From Providencia sneebia DSM 19967 (lineage in GTDB: Bacteria; Pseudomonadota; Gammaproteobacteria; Enterobacterales; Enterobacteriaceae), in the NCBI RefSeq assembly GCF_000314895.2, contig NZ_CM001773.1, positions 60,441 to 124,440 on the forward strand: a DNA stretch of 64,000 nt. The letters run 5' to 3'. Of this stretch, positions 41,087 to 52,130 are shown one piece after another. The notes beneath the pieces are model-generated. The model worked only from the letters and a program-made list of their open reading frames with translations, had not been told where the DNA came from and searched no databases. Made by a program: the position numbers and the translations under genes. Position 1 is the stretch's first letter. Each line of letters opens with the position of its first letter.

Positions 41087-42580
41087 ATGAGTAAGCCGAT
41101 TACAGAACAGGTTGATATTGCATTAATTGGCGCTGGAATTATGAGCGCAACCCTTGGCACCTTTTTAAAAGAGCTTGAGCCAGATCTCAACATCGTTGTT
41201 TTTGAAAGATTGAATGATTGTGCTCAAGAAAGCTCTTATTCATGGAATAATGCGGGAACAGGTCACGCTGCCAACTGTGAAATGAACTACACGCCACCCA
41301 ATCCAGATGGTACTGTAGATATCAGTAAAGCGCTTGAAGTCAATACTGAATTTGATTTATCGCGTCAGCTTTGGTCCTACCTTGTAACTCAAGGGAAAAT
41401 AGCAGATCCCCGTGATTTTATTCATCCATGCCCACACATGAGTTTCGTGTGGGGTGAAGATAATGTCAAATTCCTAAAACAGCGCTTTAAGCAAATGTCT
41501 GCTCATCATTGTTACCACAATATGGAATTCACTGATGATCCTAAACAGATAAATGAGTGGACACCGCTCGTTATGGAAGGCCGTGATGCAAATGAAAAGA
41601 TTGCTATGACGCGTGTTCCAACAGGGGCTGATGTCGATTATGGTGCACTAACTCATTTGCTGATGGCGCAACTCACTAAACAATCAGGTTTCACTGTTCA
41701 TTATAAACATGAAGTGATCGATCTGAAAAAAGCGACTGATGGTAGATGGCAAATTGAAGTGAAAAATCTTCTCACTCATGAAAAAACCATTACATTAGCT
41801 AAATTCGTCTTTGTAGGTGCGGGTGGTCGAGCGATTGAGCTGTTACAAAAATCTGGTATTCCTGAAGGTAAAGGCTATGGCGGATTCCCTGTTAGTGGGA
41901 TCTGGCTGCGCTGCGATAACGAAGAAATTGCGGCTCGCCATCATGCCAAAGTCTATGGAAAAGCAGATAAAGGTTCACCACCAATGTCTGTACCGCATTT
42001 AGATACCCGTATTATTGGCGGTAAACGTTCTTTACTCTTTGGACCTTATGCAGGTTTCTCAAGTAAATTCCTCAAACATGGTTCTTATTTAGATTTGTTT
42101 GAGTCCGTTAAACTTAACAATATCGAGCCAATGTTAGCTGTTGCGAAAGATAACTGGTCTTTAGCGGAATATCTCGTTGGGCAAGTTCTACAAACCTCTG
42201 CTCACCAATTTGCGATGCTTCAGCAGTTCTATCCTGAAGCGCAGCATGAAGATTGGAAAGAAGTTGTTGCAGGTCAGCGTGTGCAAATCATCAAACCAGA
42301 TCACGATAAAAAAGGTGTATTAGAGTTTGGTACTGAACTTATCACCAGTGAAGATAAATCAATCACTGTGTTGATGGGCGCTTCACCGGGTGCTTCAACG
42401 GCAGCCTTTATTGCACTGAATATACTCAAAACATGTTTCCCTGACCAATTAGAATCTGATGCTTGGAAAGCTCGTTTAAAAGAGATCATTCCTACTTATG
42501 GAATTGATTTAAAAGAAGATGCAAAAGCGTGTCTTGATATTCGAGCAGCAACAGCCAAAGTGCTTAAGCTAGATAATTAA
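41087..42580 (+). CDS. mqo: Malate:quinone oxidoreductase
   Basis: Mqo is a peripheral membrane FAD enzyme that oxidises malate to oxaloacetate and passes electrons to quinone. The 497-residue protein has the FAD-binding N-terminus VDIALIGAGIMSATLGTFL followed by FERLNDCAQESSYSWNNAG, and family blocks GAGGRAIELLQKSGIPEG and GPYAGFSSKFLKHG. It ends LGASPGAST-type near the C-terminus (MGASPGASTAAF). It follows a cupin gene in what looks like a two-gene operon. The NAD-linked Mdh is also encoded in the window. Confidence 0.97.
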   Translation: MSKPITEQVDIALIGAGIMSATLGTFLKELEPDLNIVVFERLNDCAQESSYSWNNAGTGHAANCEMNYTPPNPDGTVDISKALEVNTEFDLSRQLWSYLVTQGKIADPRDFIHPCPHMSFVWGEDNVKFLKQRFKQMSAHHCYHNMEFTDDPKQINEWTPLVMEGRDANEKIAMTRVPTGADVDYGALTHLLMAQLTKQSGFTVHYKHEVIDLKKATDGRWQIEVKNLLTHEKTITLAKFVFVGAGGRAIELLQKSGIPEGKGYGGFPVSGIWLRCDNEEIAARHHAKVYGKADKGSPPMSVPHLDTRIIGGKRSLLFGPYAGFSSKFLKHGSYLDLFESVKLNNIEPMLAVAKDNWSLAEYLVGQVLQTSAHQFAMLQQFYPEAQHEDWKEVVAGQRVQIIKPDHDKKGVLEFGTELITSEDKSITVLMGASPGASTAAFIALNILKTCFPDQLESDAWKARLKEIIPTYGIDLKEDAKACLDIRAATAKVLKLDN

Positions 42581-42621
42581 TCACAAATGATTTGCAGCAT
42601 CAATAGATGCTATAAATAGAT

Positions 42622-42652
42622 AAGACACACAGTATTCTTTATTGTGTGTCTT
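42622..42652 (+). terminator. Terminator of mqo
   Basis: AAGACACACA/TGTGTGTCTT stem followed by ATTTCTT, 42 nt after mqo. Confidence 0.7.
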
Positions 42653-42727
42653 ATTTCTTGAACAGGCAAAACCACATCAGTAAAACCTATTAGGTTTAAG
42701 ACCAACACGGCTAAATTTTATCTCAAT

Positions 42728-43468
42728 TTAAAAGACCATAACCCGAAATCCAGGATTTAAAAATGATTCTCGTGGTGTGTAATCCAATATTTTACCATTC
42801 CAATCAATGACATTTGCACCTGCGGCTCGAGCAATCGCATGGCCTGCGGCAGTATCCCAAATATTCGTTGGCCCAAAACGTGGATAAATTTGTGCTGTAC
42901 CATCAGCAACTAAACAAAATTTTAATGAAGACCCAACAACAAGTGTTTCATGATCACCCAGCTCCATTAAATAATCTTTCAATTCATCATCTTGATGGGA
43001 ACGACTTATGGCGATAACAGGTGGTATTGCATCTCCGGGATGAATTTGCTGTTTTCTACCGCCCTCTTCCTTCCAAGCTTGCTGATCCTGCGCATAATAG
43101 AGCAAATTTTTTGCGGGTGCGTAAACAACCCCCATAACAGGAACACCTTGTCTAATTAACGCGATATTGACGGTAAAATCACCATTTCGCTGAATGAATT
43201 CTTTTGTGCCATCAAGGGGATCAATTAGCCAGTATTGCTGCCACGCTTGACGTTCATCCCAAGCAGGTGGTGCCTCTTCTGAAAGCTGTGGGATATCAGG
43301 CGCAATACGCGCTAAACCAGCCGCAATAACATTGTGTGCGGCTATATCGGCTTTCGTTACTGGTGAATTATCACTTTTATGTTCTACCTGAATTGGTTCT
43401 TGTGCATTATAGATTTCCATAATAGCTGAACCTGCATCAAGCGCTAATTGGCGAATTTGTTCTAACAT
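42728..43468 (-). CDS. cysQ: 3'(2'),5'-bisphosphate nucleotidase CysQ
   Basis: CysQ hydrolyses 3'-phosphoadenosine 5'-phosphate, relieving its toxicity during sulfate assimilation. The start at 43468 ([17 protein letters not shown]) follows GAGG and gives 246 residues, as in E. coli. The inositol-phosphatase-family metal motif [19 protein letters not shown] and the second motif [17 protein letters not shown] are present. It is monocistronic between the mqo and fklB genes. Confidence 0.96.
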   Translation of the reverse strand: MLEQIRQLALDAGSAIMEIYNAQEPIQVEHKSDNSPVTKADIAAHNVIAAGLARIAPDIPQLSEEAPPAWDERQAWQQYWLIDPLDGTKEFIQRNGDFTVNIALIRQGVPVMGVVYAPAKNLLYYAQDQQAWKEEGGRKQQIHPGDAIPPVIAISRSHQDDELKDYLMELGDHETLVVGSSLKFCLVADGTAQIYPRFGPTNIWDTAAGHAIARAAGANVIDWNGKILDYTPRESFLNPGFRVMVF

Positions 43469-43666
43469 GATTGACCTCTTTCCCACCCTTATTAAAGCTA
43501 GGTTAACAGCCTATCCGTGCTGGTGCACTCTTTTACATGCAAAAAAATAGCGGATCTTACGACCCGCTATTTTTGCACTCTGATGTTCCGAAAAAAATAA
43601 TTTAATAGTTAATTATGCTGACATAACCCACAATAACTAAAAAAACAATCGGAATAACATCATAAA

Positions 43667-44287
43667 TTATAGAATATCCAGAAGCTCAACTTCAAAAACT
43701 AAAGTGCTAAATGGTGGAATTGATGCGCCTGCACCACGCTCACCATAAGCGAGTTCTGAAGGAATATAAAGTTCCCATTTAGAGCCAACTGGCATTAATG
43801 TTAATGCTTCAATCCAACCTGGGATAACACCATTTACTGGGAATTCAGCTGGCTGCCCACGTTGAACTGAGCTGTCAAAAACAGTGCCATCAACCAAACG
43901 GCCAGTATAATGTACACGGACGCGATCAGAACGTGTTGGAATAGCACCTTCACCTTGTTTGATCACAGAGAATTGCAGGCCAGAGTCAGTTGTTGAAACA
44001 CCTTCTCTTTTTTGGTTCTCTTCAAGGAAAGTGCGCCCTTCAGCTGCCATTGCTTCTTGACGAGCAGAACGAACTGCATCTGCACGTTCATGAATTTCAC
44101 GTAATGCTTTATGCAAAGCTTCAACAGGAACAGAAGGTGCATTGCCTTCTAGAGCATCAGTCAAACCCGCTAAAATTGCTTCTGGTTTTAAACCTTCTAA
44201 ACCAGACTCTAGTAATTGTTGACCAACCTGTAGGCCGATACCATAACTTGCTTGCGCTTCTATTGAATCAAAATTTTGGTTTGACAT
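43667..44287 (-). CDS. fklB: FKBP-type peptidyl-prolyl isomerase FklB (FKBP22)
   Basis: FklB is a dimeric prolyl isomerase. The start at 44287 ([20 protein letters not shown]) with CAGG upstream gives 206 residues, the E. coli length; 26 codons of open frame upstream are not conserved. The N-terminal helical dimerisation domain is followed by the FKBP core: [19 protein letters not shown], the [12 protein letters not shown] hinge, and [22 protein letters not shown]. It is between cysQ and rplI, the E. coli neighbourhood. Confidence 0.95.
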   Translation of the reverse strand: MSNQNFDSIEAQASYGIGLQVGQQLLESGLEGLKPEAILAGLTDALEGNAPSVPVEALHKALREIHERADAVRSARQEAMAAEGRTFLEENQKREGVSTTDSGLQFSVIKQGEGAIPTRSDRVRVHYTGRLVDGTVFDSSVQRGQPAEFPVNGVIPGWIEALTLMPVGSKWELYIPSELAYGERGAGASIPPFSTLVFEVELLDIL

Positions 44288-44479
44288 TAAAATACCTGTG
44301 TAGTTTTCGATAAAAAATAAGGATAACAGCCTCATCACTATGGGTAAACCCAAATGATAATGCAAAAAATAAAGGGTCGTGATAATGATGGAAATAAGAG
44401 AATGGAAAAAAATAGGCTGTATACATGTAACTACTGGAAATAACGAACAAATTAACTCATTATTCTAAATCTAGATAAT

Positions 44480-44509
44480 AAAAAACACCGGATATACCGG
44501 TGTTTTTTT
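44480..44509 (-). terminator. Terminator of the rpsF-priB-rpsR-rplI operon
   Basis: AAAAAACACCGG/CCGGTGTTTTTTT stem with T-runs on both strands, downstream of rplI. Confidence 0.85.
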
Positions 44510-44548
44510 GCTAGCGAATAAATTCACTAGCCTTGTTATCGCTATTGA

Positions 44549-44998
44549 TTACTCACCAACAATGATAACGTTCAGTTCAGCAAAAACATCGCTGTGTAAC
44601 TGGAAGTGAACTTCATGGTCACCAGTAGTACGCAGAACGCCATTTGGCAGGCGAACTTCGCTTTTCGCGATAGCAACGCCAGCTGCAGTTACTGCATCAG
44701 CGATGTCACGAGTACCGATTGAACCAAACAGTTTACCTTCGTCACCTGCTTTAGAGGCGATAGTTACAGAACCCAGTGCAGTTACTGCTGCTGCACGAGC
44801 CTGAGCTGCTGCTAGAACGTCAGCTAATTTAGCTTCCAATTCAGCGCGGCGAGCTTCGAAGAATTCGATGTTTTTCTTAGTCGCAGGAACAGCTTTGCCC
44901 TGTGGAACTAAGTAGTTACGAGCATAGCCCGATTTAACGTTAACCTGATCACCCAGGCTACCTAGGTTAGCTACTTTATCAAGCAGAATAACTTGCAT
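44549..44998 (-). CDS. rplI: 50S ribosomal protein L9
   Basis: L9 is a two-domain ribosomal protein with a long connecting helix. The 149 residues match E. coli. The N-domain is [20 protein letters not shown] followed by [18 protein letters not shown]. The Ala-rich central helix ([16 protein letters not shown]) and the C-domain ([12 protein letters not shown]) follow. It is the last gene of the operon. Confidence 0.98.
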   Translation of the reverse strand: MQVILLDKVANLGSLGDQVNVKSGYARNYLVPQGKAVPATKKNIEFFEARRAELEAKLADVLAAAQARAAAVTALGSVTIASKAGDEGKLFGSIGTRDIADAVTAAGVAIAKSEVRLPNGVLRTTGDHEVHFQLHSDVFAELNVIIVGE

Positions 44999-45036
44999 TA
45001 CCTTATCCTCTTAAAGTCGTTAATGGACTGTACCAA

Positions 45037-45586
<550 letters not shown>

Positions 45587-45594
45587 CTGCGCAA

Positions 45595-45981
45595 TTACTC
45601 TTCAGAATCCCCAGCTTCTTCTTCCTGATATTCATCAGATAGGTCACGGCCACGACGTTCGTCTTTAGCTTTAACCATTGGAGAAGCTTCTGTCACTGCG
45701 TGTTTAACACGCATAACCATGCTGCGGATAACGGCATCGTTGAAGCGGAAGTTAGTTTCTAGCTCATCAATCGCTTCCTGTGGAGCTTCTACGTTCAACA
45801 GAACATAGTGAGCTTTGTGCAGTTTGTTGATTGGGTAAGCCAGTTGACGACGGCCCCAGTCTTCCAGACGGTGGATCTGACCTTGTGCGTTAGTGATAAC
45901 AGCACTGTAACGCTCGATCATGCCCGGAACCTGTTCGCTTTGGTCAGGATGGACCATAAAAACGATTTCGTAATGACGCAT
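45595..45981 (-). CDS. rpsF: 30S ribosomal protein S6
   Basis: The start at 45981 ([20 protein letters not shown]) follows AAGGAG and gives 128 residues with the acidic C-terminal tail ([13 protein letters not shown]) that RimK extends with glutamate in E. coli. The frame extends 21 codons upstream through the leader but is not conserved there. It is the first gene of the rpsF-priB-rpsR-rplI operon. Confidence 0.98.
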   Translation of the reverse strand: MRHYEIVFMVHPDQSEQVPGMIERYSAVITNAQGQIHRLEDWGRRQLAYPINKLHKAHYVLLNVEAPQEAIDELETNFRFNDAVIRSMVMRVKHAVTEASPMVKAKDERRGRDLSDEYQEEEAGDSEE

Positions 45982-46007
45982 TAGTAGTTGCTCCTTACGG
46001 ATTATTA

Positions 46008-46042
46008 GCCTCCTGTCAGGGTTAACCGCGGCCCGTGGAGGC
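46008..46042 (-). promoter_or_regulatory. Probable S6:S18 autoregulatory leader hairpin
   Basis: In the rpsF leader GCCTCC (minus strand, 46042-46037) pairs with GGAGGC (46013-46008) around an inner GGG/CCC helix with an unpaired CCG-containing segment. This fits the conserved rpsF leader motif bound by the S6:S18 complex. The element ends about 27 nt before the rpsF start codon. Confidence 0.55.
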
Positions 46043-46147
46043 AAGGAACTTATTGAGTGCGGCTAAAAAATTGACGCGTAACTATACCCATCTATGAGAA
46101 AAAACTCAAGCGATGGTGATAAATAGATCAATTTATTTTATCGCGAC

Positions 46148-46885
46148 TTATTTGCTAGTACGTTGGCGTACAGCTTCAAATAGACAAACACCTGTCGCCA
46201 CAGAAACATTCAATGAAGAAACACTTCCTGCCATAGGAATACTAATCAGTTCATCACAATGCTCACGTGTCAAACGGCGCATTCCTTCACCTTCAGCACC
46301 CATTACCAGCGCCATAGGTCCTACCAATTTACTTTGGTAAAGTGTATGGTCAGCTTCACCCGCTGTACCAACAATCCATACATTATATTCTTGGAGCAAA
46401 CGTAATGTTCTGGCTAAATTGGTTACACGAATAAGTGGAACACTTTCTGCGGCGCCACATGCCACTTTTTTCGCAGTAGCATTCAATTGAGCTGATTTAT
46501 CTTTTGGTACAATGACAGCATGAACACCGGCTGCATCAGCACTTCGCAAGCAAGCACCTAAATTATGAGGGTCAGTTACCCCATCAAGGATCAGTAAAAA
46601 CGGCGATTCTGTACTTTCCAGTAGATCAGGTAAATCACCTTCTTGATACTGCTTACTTGGCAATACTTTGGCGATAATACCTTGGTGAACTGCACCTTCA
46701 GTTTGATTATCCATCCATTGACGATTAGCCACTTGTACCACAATACCAAGTGCTTCAAGTTCATGAATAATTGGCATCAGACGGCGATCATCGCGCCCTT
46801 TTAATATATAAACTTCTTTGAATCGTGAAGCATCACGATCAAGTAGGGCTTTCACCGCATGAATGCCATAAATAATTTCGCTCAT
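46148..46885 (-). CDS. rlmB: 23S rRNA (guanosine-2'-O)-methyltransferase RlmB
   Basis: RlmB methylates G2251 of 23S rRNA. The start at 46885 ([18 protein letters not shown]) gives 245 residues against 243 in E. coli; 12 upstream codons are not conserved. It is a SpoU-family (SPOUT knot) enzyme with motif [20 protein letters not shown] near 100-120, then [12 protein letters not shown] and the C-terminal knot [17 protein letters not shown]. It is third in the nsrR-rnr-rlmB operon. Confidence 0.97.
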   Translation of the reverse strand: MSEIIYGIHAVKALLDRDASRFKEVYILKGRDDRRLMPIIHELEALGIVVQVANRQWMDNQTEGAVHQGIIAKVLPSKQYQEGDLPDLLESTESPFLLILDGVTDPHNLGACLRSADAAGVHAVIVPKDKSAQLNATAKKVACGAAESVPLIRVTNLARTLRLLQEYNVWIVGTAGEADHTLYQSKLVGPMALVMGAEGEGMRRLTREHCDELISIPMAGSVSSLNVSVATGVCLFEAVRQRTSK

Positions 46886-46911
46886 AAATCTCTTTTTGGT
46901 TGGTGGTCTAT

Positions 46912-46932
46912 AAGGTGGCAAAATGCCACCTT
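46912..46932 (-). terminator. Hairpin between rnr and rlmB
   Basis: A perfect AAGGTGGCA/TGCCACCTT stem without a long T-run lies in the rnr-rlmB gap. It is more likely a processing or attenuation hairpin than a full terminator. Confidence 0.5.
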
Positions 46933-46951
46933 AATTATTCAGCGAATTGGC

Positions 46952-49414
46952 TTACCCTTCTTTCTTTTGGGACTTTTTCGCTGCATGTTTTTCTTTTAAT
47001 TTTGCACTGATTTTTTTGGTTTTATCAGATGCTTTCTTGCCTTTATTTTTTGACTCGGCTTTTTTATCTGTACTCTTGCCTTTTTTCTCTGAACGACGGA
47101 ATGCAGAATCCGGTTCAAAGTTCTTTTCTTTGCTGACATCACGTTTATTACGTGCTGCTTTTGTCGCACCTTTAACTTCTTTTTTCATTCTATCACGAGC
47201 AGTTTTACCCGGATTTTTCGCTTTCCGCGTTGTTGAGATCAATGCAAAATCAATTGTTCTTTCATCCATGTGAACGGCTTCAACACGGACTTCCACTTCA
47301 TCACCGAGCCGGTAAGTTGTGCTGGATGACTCACCGATTAAGCGCTGGCCAACACCATCATAACGATAATAATCGTTATCAAGCGTTGAAACATGTACTA
47401 AACCATCAATGAACAAATCATTCAAACGAACGAAGAACCCAAAGCCTGTCACACTCGTAATTAAACCAGTAAAGACTTTACCAACCTGATCTTGCATGAA
47501 ATCACACTTCAACCAGTCAGCAACATCACGCGTCGCTTCATCAGCACGGCGTTCAGTCAGTGAACAATGTTCGCCCAATTGCAGCATGCTGTCCATATCA
47601 TAGTGCCAGCCGCCAGTAGGCGTCCAACGATGATCTGCATGTCCTTGCTCTTTAGCTAGCAGATATTTAATCCCTCTGTGTAAAGCTAAATCTGGATAAC
47701 GGCGAATTGGTGATGTGAAGTGAGCATAGGATTTTAAAGCCAAACCAAAGTGACCGCGATTTTCCGGATCATAAATAGCTTGCTTCATTGAACGTAAAAT
47801 CATGGTTTGAAGCAATTCATGGTCAGGACGCTCAGCCACTTCATTCATGACTTGAGCATAATCTTTTGGTTCTGGCGTCATTCCACCCGGAAGTGTTAAC
47901 CCTAATTCGCTAAATACAGAACGCAGATTCAATACGCTATCTTCTTTCGGACGATCATGAACGCGATAAAGTGCAGGTTCATTATTCTTCTCAACGAAGC
48001 GCGCAGCTGCAATGTTAGCTAAAATCATGCACTCTTCAATCAATTTATGTGCATCATTACGAACAACTGGATCAATGCGTTCAATGCGGCGTTCAGCATT
48101 AAAGATAAATTTCGCTTCTTCCGATTCAAACGAAATTGCACCGCGTTCAATACGCGCTTCATCTAATGCTTGATAGAGTTTATGCAACGATTCAATGTGC
48201 GGAACTAGTGCTTTATAGTGTTCGCGTAGCTCTTCGTCACCTTGCAGAATTTTCCACACTTTAGTATAGGTCAATCTTGCATGAGAATTCATCACCGCTT
48301 CATAGAATTTGTAAGATGACAAACGCCCAGTCGCGGAGACTGTCATTTCACACACCATGCACAAACGATCAACACCAGGGTTTAGTGAACATAACCCATT
48401 TGATAACACTTCGGGTAGCATAGGAATAACTTGAGATGGGAAGTAGACTGAGTTACCTCGACTACGTGCTTCATCATCAAGTGCTGTTTGCGGACGAACA
48501 TAATAGCTGACATCTGCAATAGCAACCCATAAACGCCAACCGCCACCTTTTTTTGGTGCACAATGTACGGCATCATCGAAATCACGGGCATCTTCACCAT
48601 CAATTGTTACCAATGGTAAATCTCTTAAATCAACACGCCCTTTTTTCGCTGATTCAGGGACATGCTCACTTAAATCAGCAATTTGTTTATCAACTTGTGG
48701 TGGCCATGTATGTGGGATTTCATGGGTACGCAAAGCAATTTCAACCGCCATTGCCGTTCCCATATCTTCACCTAAGATCTCCACAATTTTACCAACAGCT
48801 TGTGCACGGCGTTGCGGGCGAGTCACTAATTCAACCACCACCACATTGCCCATACGCGCACCTTTGATATCTTCTTTAGGGATCAAAATATCAAAGCTTA
48901 ATCGGCTATCATCTGGTACGACAAATCCCAAGCCCGCTTCAATAAAGTAACGGCCAACAATTTGATTGTTACGAGGTTCTAATACTCGAACAACACGGAC
49001 TTCTGTGCGCCCTTTGCGATCTTGCCCGTATGCTTGTGCCAAAATAACATCACCGTGCATAGCACGTTTCATTTCATCTTGTGATAAATAGTAATCTTCT
49101 TTTTTACCTTCAACGCGTAAGAAGCCATAACCATCACGATGGCCAATAACTTTACCTTTTAGTAAATCTAAGCGTTCAGGTAGTGCATAGCATTGGCGTC
49201 GAGTAAACACCAATTGCCCGTCTCTTTCCATCGCACGTAAGCGGCGACGCAATGCCTCTAAATCTTCCTCAGAGGAAAGGTTTAATAACTGCGCAATCTC
49301 TTCACGTTTAGCTGGTGTTGTACGTTTGGAAAGCAGTTCAAGAATAAATTCTCGGCTCGGAATGGGAGATTCATATTTTTCAGCTTCCCTTTCCTGAAAT
49401 GGATCATGTGACAT
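46952..49414 (-). CDS. rnr: Ribonuclease R
   Basis: RNase R is a 3'-5' exoribonuclease that degrades structured RNA and acts in tmRNA-linked decay. The start at 49414 ([19 protein letters not shown]) with GGAGG 5 nt upstream gives 820 residues against 813. In order: N-terminal HTH, cold-shock domains, RNB domain with catalytic aspartates in [16 protein letters not shown]1 domain ([15 protein letters not shown]), and a lysine-rich C-terminal tail that is slightly longer than in E. coli. It is second in nsrR-rnr-rlmB. Confidence 0.97.
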   Translation of the reverse strand: MSHDPFQEREAEKYESPIPSREFILELLSKRTTPAKREEIAQLLNLSSEEDLEALRRRLRAMERDGQLVFTRRQCYALPERLDLLKGKVIGHRDGYGFLRVEGKKEDYYLSQDEMKRAMHGDVILAQAYGQDRKGRTEVRVVRVLEPRNNQIVGRYFIEAGLGFVVPDDSRLSFDILIPKEDIKGARMGNVVVVELVTRPQRRAQAVGKIVEILGEDMGTAMAVEIALRTHEIPHTWPPQVDKQIADLSEHVPESAKKGRVDLRDLPLVTIDGEDARDFDDAVHCAPKKGGGWRLWVAIADVSYYVRPQTALDDEARSRGNSVYFPSQVIPMLPEVLSNGLCSLNPGVDRLCMVCEMTVSATGRLSSYKFYEAVMNSHARLTYTKVWKILQGDEELREHYKALVPHIESLHKLYQALDEARIERGAISFESEEAKFIFNAERRIERIDPVVRNDAHKLIEECMILANIAAARFVEKNNEPALYRVHDRPKEDSVLNLRSVFSELGLTLPGGMTPEPKDYAQVMNEVAERPDHELLQTMILRSMKQAIYDPENRGHFGLALKSYAHFTSPIRRYPDLALHRGIKYLLAKEQGHADHRWTPTGGWHYDMDSMLQLGEHCSLTERRADEATRDVADWLKCDFMQDQVGKVFTGLITSVTGFGFFVRLNDLFIDGLVHVSTLDNDYYRYDGVGQRLIGESSSTTYRLGDEVEVRVEAVHMDERTIDFALISTTRKAKNPGKTARDRMKKEVKGATKAARNKRDVSKEKNFEPDSAFRRSEKKGKSTDKKAESKNKGKKASDKTKKISAKLKEKHAAKKSQKKEG

Positions 49415-49456
49415 CGTTACCTCCATTGTCATCAAAATTTGTTATTACTGCTGCCT

Positions 49457-49879
49457 TTAATCCAACAGTAATTGATAAAGCGGGCTGTTGTCTTTAACCA
49501 TATCAGCCAGTGTATGTTTATCGAGTTCTTGTAGAAACTGTTGTATTGCTTGATGCAGTACACCTTTTAAACGACAAGCAGGTGTAATATGACAAAATTC
49601 ACCACTACAATTCACTAATGTTAAAGGTTCAAGCGCTCTGACGACATCTCCTATCCGGATAGTCTCTGCGGGCTGGCCAAGAGTAATTCCCCCATTTTTC
49701 CCGCGTGTTGCTTTAACATAACCAAGATGACTGAGCTGATTAATAATCTTAACCATATGATTACGGGATACACCATAGACTTCAGTCACTTCTGTGATAC
49801 TGGTCATTTTCCCTTCAGGAAGTGATGCCATGTAAATCAAAGCCCGTAATCCATAGTCTGTAAAACTCGTTAGCTGCAC
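49457..49879 (-). CDS. nsrR: Nitric-oxide-sensing repressor NsrR
   Basis: NsrR is an Rrf2-family Fe-S repressor of nitric oxide detoxification genes. I choose the GTG at 49879 ([18 protein letters not shown]): GAGG lies 5 nt before it and the product matches the E. coli start, giving 140 residues. The GTG at 49885 overlaps the ribosome-binding site. The cluster ligands are Cys91, Cys96 and Cys102 in [16 protein letters not shown], and the winged helix carries [17 protein letters not shown]. It leads the nsrR-rnr-rlmB operon. purA, its usual upstream neighbour, lies 6 kb away. Confidence 0.96.
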   Translation of the reverse strand: MQLTSFTDYGLRALIYMASLPEGKMTSITEVTEVYGVSRNHMVKIINQLSHLGYVKATRGKNGGITLGQPAETIRIGDVVRALEPLTLVNCSGEFCHITPACRLKGVLHQAIQQFLQELDKHTLADMVKDNSPLYQLLLD

Positions 49880-50286
49880 AATCACCTCAAAATTTTTGGC
49901 TCAATAATTGTTATACCATTACTTAAATTAAATATATTCCCGATATTTTGAATTTCATCTCGCTATGGTTATCTTTCAGTAGATAAAATTAAAAATATAA
50001 CAAAAATGCTAGTTTAGCTTACCATAAACTGAAAATATCTATCCAATAACAATGTTTCTTCACTATGACACTCAAATATACTCGATTTTTAATATCGCGA
50101 AGATGAAATTAATACCTCAGCATGACTCATATCTTGAGCTTATCCGCCTGACAACTCAAAATAAACAGAAAGATCATCGATTTTTATAGCTAAATGTAAT
50201 AATAGGTGAGAGGAAAAAAACTAGGACAAGACCTTGAGGAAAGAAAAAAATGAAGAAGCCCTGCTTGCACATTACGTCAATTGAAT

Positions 50287-50391
50287 ATGCCGCATAACTT
50301 ACTAAAAAATAATGTTGATTATGAAATTGTTATTAAAAAGTATCAATTAAGTCGTGAAAATCTCACGTTGATCCATTCTTTGACACTTTAA
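50287..50391 (+). other. Orphan 34-codon frame, possible relic of a mobile or host gene
   Basis: The frame reads MPHNLLKNNVDYEIVIKKYQ and continues to LSRENLTLIHSLTL. No ribosome-binding site is evident and no family is recognised. The end overlaps the palindrome at 50382. It may be a gene remnant at the island edge. Confidence 0.2.
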
Positions 50392-50422
50392 TAATTAGAT
50401 TATGTTTCATTATTAAAGTGTC
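50382..50422. repeat. Perfect 14-bp palindrome
   Basis: GACACTTTAATAAT (50382-50395) is mirrored at 50409-50422 with a 13-nt loop. It may terminate the fimbrial locus 2 transcript, although there is no T-run. The 10-mer TAAAGTGTCC at its edge also occurs, inverted, in the loop of the mdh-side terminator. Confidence 0.45.
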
Positions 50423-50506
50423 CTACTTATTAAAGCAGTTCACCCATCTCATTATTTATAACAACAGAGCCATTTACGTTGAGATAGGCTGTTATATCTA
50501 AAACTA

Positions 50507-51508
50507 TCAAGGTGTAGACATAATAATTGTCGCAGCAGAGTTAAATTCACCTTCGATTAAGTCATTTTTGGCTAGATTTTGTTTTTTAACCAGACTAAAC
50601 GTTAAAGTATCTTTTCCTCGGCCATTAATAATTTCAGAGTTGAAATTACCATTCATAGGAGAAATGCGCTTACCTTGATGATAAACTTCAACACCTAGAC
50701 CTGGCATAATTTTACCTGAGCTTCCTATGTCACCGGTTTTCACCATCAACGCGTCAGCAGAGAAGTTCGTCGTACTACCACTTAATGTTATTTTTATTGG
50801 TGTCGAAAGGTTATCATCATCACAGGTATAGTTAATTTCCGCATTTTGCTGAAAACGGCTATCACTACCAATGGTAGAAATACCAGAAGCATTTACAGTT
50901 TTAAAATCAATAATCACTTGTTGATTGTTATTGACGTCACAAGTCCCTGTACCAATAATAACGTCATTACCAGCATAAAATTTCCATGTAAAATTTAAGA
51001 AGTCAATTGGATTGTTGCTCCTTACACGAGTCGCATATTTCTGTAGTCCCAATGTCATTAATAAATCCCCTTTCTTAATTAACACGGAAGGAGTCGGCTT
51101 ATGATTAACCTGAATATATAATTTAATTTGCAGGGACTCCGACGATTGTGTTAAACGGAATATTTGAATATCTCGACCACTAAATGGGGCAAGGTAACGC
51201 ACTCCTCGGACACTAACGCCAGCTTTAAGATCTGGATTACTTTGAAGAACCGGTCCTAACGTCATTGATTGCAGATTTAAGTAGTCAACATATGCTGATG
51301 GGAGCTCATTTCGGCACGTCATATAATCATTTACATTCGCAAATTCATTTATGCGATTCGGTACAGCAAAAATATCGTTATCAATAGGTATATTATTAAT
51401 ACTTTGTGTACCACTACTGACTTCCTGCCCAGCATTAGTTTTGCATACAAAAGCATAGAGTGGCGAGCTGAATAAAGTCGATATAATCAGTAATATTAAA
51501 ACTCTCAT
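50507..51508 (-). CDS. Fimbrial adhesin-like protein
   Basis: The start at 51508 (MRVLILLIISTLFSSPLYAF) follows AGGA with a 5-nt gap and gives 333 residues with a signal peptide. The N-terminal part has CKTNAG and MTCRNELPSAYVDY. The C-terminal pilin-type domain carries GTGTCDVN and NYTCDDDN cysteines and ends in a beta-strand-rich segment (NLAKNDLIEGEFNSAATIIM). Two-domain size and last position suggest a tip adhesin. It is the distal gene of a fimbrial locus that no longer encodes an usher or chaperone, so it would need another system's machinery to reach the surface. Receptor unknown. Confidence 0.7.
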   Translation of the reverse strand: MRVLILLIISTLFSSPLYAFVCKTNAGQEVSSGTQSINNIPIDNDIFAVPNRINEFANVNDYMTCRNELPSAYVDYLNLQSMTLGPVLQSNPDLKAGVSVRGVRYLAPFSGRDIQIFRLTQSSESLQIKLYIQVNHKPTPSVLIKKGDLLMTLGLQKYATRVRSNNPIDFLNFTWKFYAGNDVIIGTGTCDVNNNQQVIIDFKTVNASGISTIGSDSRFQQNAEINYTCDDDNLSTPIKITLSGSTTNFSADALMVKTGDIGSSGKIMPGLGVEVYHQGKRISPMNGNFNSEIINGRGKDTLTFSLVKKQNLAKNDLIEGEFNSAATIIMSTP

Positions 51509-51522
51509 TTTTATCCTAAACA

Positions 51523-52089
51523 CTAGTCATAATTTAATGTAAACGTAGACGTCGCGGTATAATTCCCCAACCCTATACTTTTATTCGTAATTGCTTTTGG
51601 CTCAGCCTGTATATTTGCAGAAAAACTTAACGTGTTTGAACCTTTCTGCAATTTATAAGCCGGTGTTACAGAGTTTATCGGTATCTTCTTTCCGCCCAAC
51701 TCCGTTATTTCAACCCCTATCCCAGATGCCATACTGCCGTTATCCACGGCTAACAAACCAGGTAAATTACTATTTTCGCTCCCTGTAAATTTTACGGTTA
51801 CTGTTTTTAAAACACTCTCATCACAATCTTCTAAATGAATATAAAAATTCTCAGAAGATGGTTTTTTATTAATATAAAGATCGGTATCTAAGATGCTGCG
51901 AAAATTGACAGCAATATTCTCATCTCCAGGTCGGACCGTACAGGTTTCAGCAACAAGTAGCCCTCTAATTCTAATCTCACCTATTTGACCATTTTTAGCT
52001 GGGCTCACAGCAGAAAAAAATAAACATCCTAGAAACATCATTAGTATTGATTCTTTAAAATTATATTTTATCGATTTTGATGTTTGCAT
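51523..52089 (-). CDS. Minor fimbrial subunit
   Basis: This 188-residue pilin has AAGG 9 nt before the ATG. A membrane-type leader at about 15-31 (MMFLGCLFFSAVSPA) is followed by pilin cysteines ETCTV and LEDCDES and the blocks GIGVEITELGGKKIPIN and KSIGLGNYTATSTFTLNYD. It is paralogous to the minor subunit at 18799-19344 of the first operon. It precedes the adhesin gene, whose alternative GTG start would share its stop codon base, so the two are tightly coupled. It is intact, in a locus that lacks its assembly genes. Confidence 0.8.
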   Translation of the reverse strand: MQTSKSIKYNFKESILMMFLGCLFFSAVSPAKNGQIGEIRIRGLLVAETCTVRPGDENIAVNFRSILDTDLYINKKPSSENFYIHLEDCDESVLKTVTVKFTGSENSNLPGLLAVDNGSMASGIGVEITELGGKKIPINSVTPAYKLQKGSNTLSFSANIQAEPKAITNKSIGLGNYTATSTFTLNYD

Positions 52090-52130
52090 CGCATATACCT
52101 TTCAATACTATTTCAGCAATTTTCATAAAC

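Larger units (their letters stand above)
49880..50506. other. Spacer between nsrR and the second fimbrial locus
   Basis: This 627-bp gap contains the nsrR promoter region, a small orphan frame (50287-50391) and a 14-bp perfect palindrome (50382-50422). It marks the left edge of an island inserted between nsrR and purA. Confidence 0.5.

Noticed and set aside
46912..46932. Small RNA gene in the rnr-rlmB gap
   Set aside because: Only a single hairpin is present in a 66-bp gap with no separate promoter.
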